NCBI GenBank assembly: GCA_028697695.1
Contig: JAQVEI010000119.1
Coordinates: 1-6,984, forward strand
Length of the DNA stretch: 6,984 nt
Source: Lentimicrobiaceae bacterium
GTDB lineage: Bacteria > Bacteroidota > Bacteroidia > Bacteroidales > Lentimicrobiaceae
Direction of reading: 5' to 3'
Made by a program: the position numbers and the translations under genes. This document shows, piece by piece, positions 6,882-6,984 of the stretch (its first letter is position 1; every line of letters starts with the position of its first letter). The notes under the pieces were generated by a model. It did not search any database. It saw only the letters and a program-made list of their open reading frames with translations, and was not told where the DNA came from.

Positions 6882-6984
6882 TCAGGGCTCGTTCCAGATT
6901 TCCCACGACAAGGCTGCCTGTTTATGCAACATACCCAAACCATTGGTTGTTTTAGCGCCTTTCTGCTTTCCATGCTGAATAAAA
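6882..6984 (-). CDS. aroE: Shikimate dehydrogenase C-terminus (partial, cut by right edge)
   Basis: The minus strand is open from the right edge to a TGA at 6884-6882, giving 33 codons that end TTNGLGMLHKQAALSWEIWNEP. The N-G-L-G-M-L-x-x-Q-A-A-x-x-x-E-I-W pattern is the characteristic C-terminal helix of AroE, which reduces 3-dehydroshikimate to shikimate with NADPH in chorismate synthesis; the QAA block helps bind shikimate. The preceding KQKGAKTTNG segment fits the Bacteroidota form. Only the last eighth or so of the protein (typically 245-280 aa) is present. The stop lies 91 bp before the ATG of the membrane-protein gene on the same strand, so read-through transcription is possible. Confidence 0.8.
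   Translation of the reverse strand, partial: FIQHGKQKGAKTTNGLGMLHKQAALSWEIWNEP

Noticed and set aside
6865..6885. Inverted repeat CTGAAT/ATTCAG with a 9-base loop at the aroE stop codon
   Set aside because: A 6-bp AT-rich stem, overlapping the coding end, with no T-run after it on the minus strand; unlikely to terminate.

Overview
The window looks like ordinary chromosome from a Bacteroidota bacterium (Chitinophagia-, Sphingobacteriia- or Cytophagia-like; I cannot place it more finely). Four things point there: the type IIA topoisomerase subunit has the Bacteroidota ParE form; two perfect and one near-perfect TAnnTTTG promoter elements lie just before genes; none of the starts has a clear Shine-Dalgarno sequence; and the CAP protein carries the CNLHSWS...CCY signature I associate with Bacteroidota. 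There is no mobile element, CRISPR array, tRNA or rRNA. The longest gene-free stretches are under 100 bp (1773-1869 and 6792-6881).

Plus strand, left half: the C-terminal part of a lipopolysaccharide/O-antigen-type flippase (cut by the left edge); then, behind its own promoter, a secreted CAP-domain protein fused to a C-terminal SPOR peptidoglycan-binding domain; then parE, encoding topoisomerase IV subunit B. The parE leader holds a tandem DnaA-box-like repeat, a 7-bp direct repeat one helical turn apart, and a TAnnTTTG element almost touching the start codon. In two cases (CAP-SPOR and parE) the longest open frame begins with GTG inside or upstream of the promoter, so the real starts are downstream ATGs.

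Minus strand, right half, read right to left: the last 33 codons of a probable aroE (shikimate dehydrogenase, cut by the right edge); a 177-aa two-TM protein; a 307-aa protein that looks like a divergent class III nucleotide cyclase homology domain; and nnr, the bifunctional NAD(P)HX epimerase/dehydratase. Gaps of 14 and 31 bp suggest that the last three are co-transcribed. parE and nnr converge with 20 bp between their stop codons.

The themes are envelope biogenesis (flippase, CAP-SPOR), chromosome topology (parE) and core metabolism or metabolite repair (aroE, nnr). The least understood part is the membrane-protein plus cyclase-like pair upstream of nnr. It is the best candidate for undescribed biology here, but the evidence does not show that it is a defence or second-messenger system.
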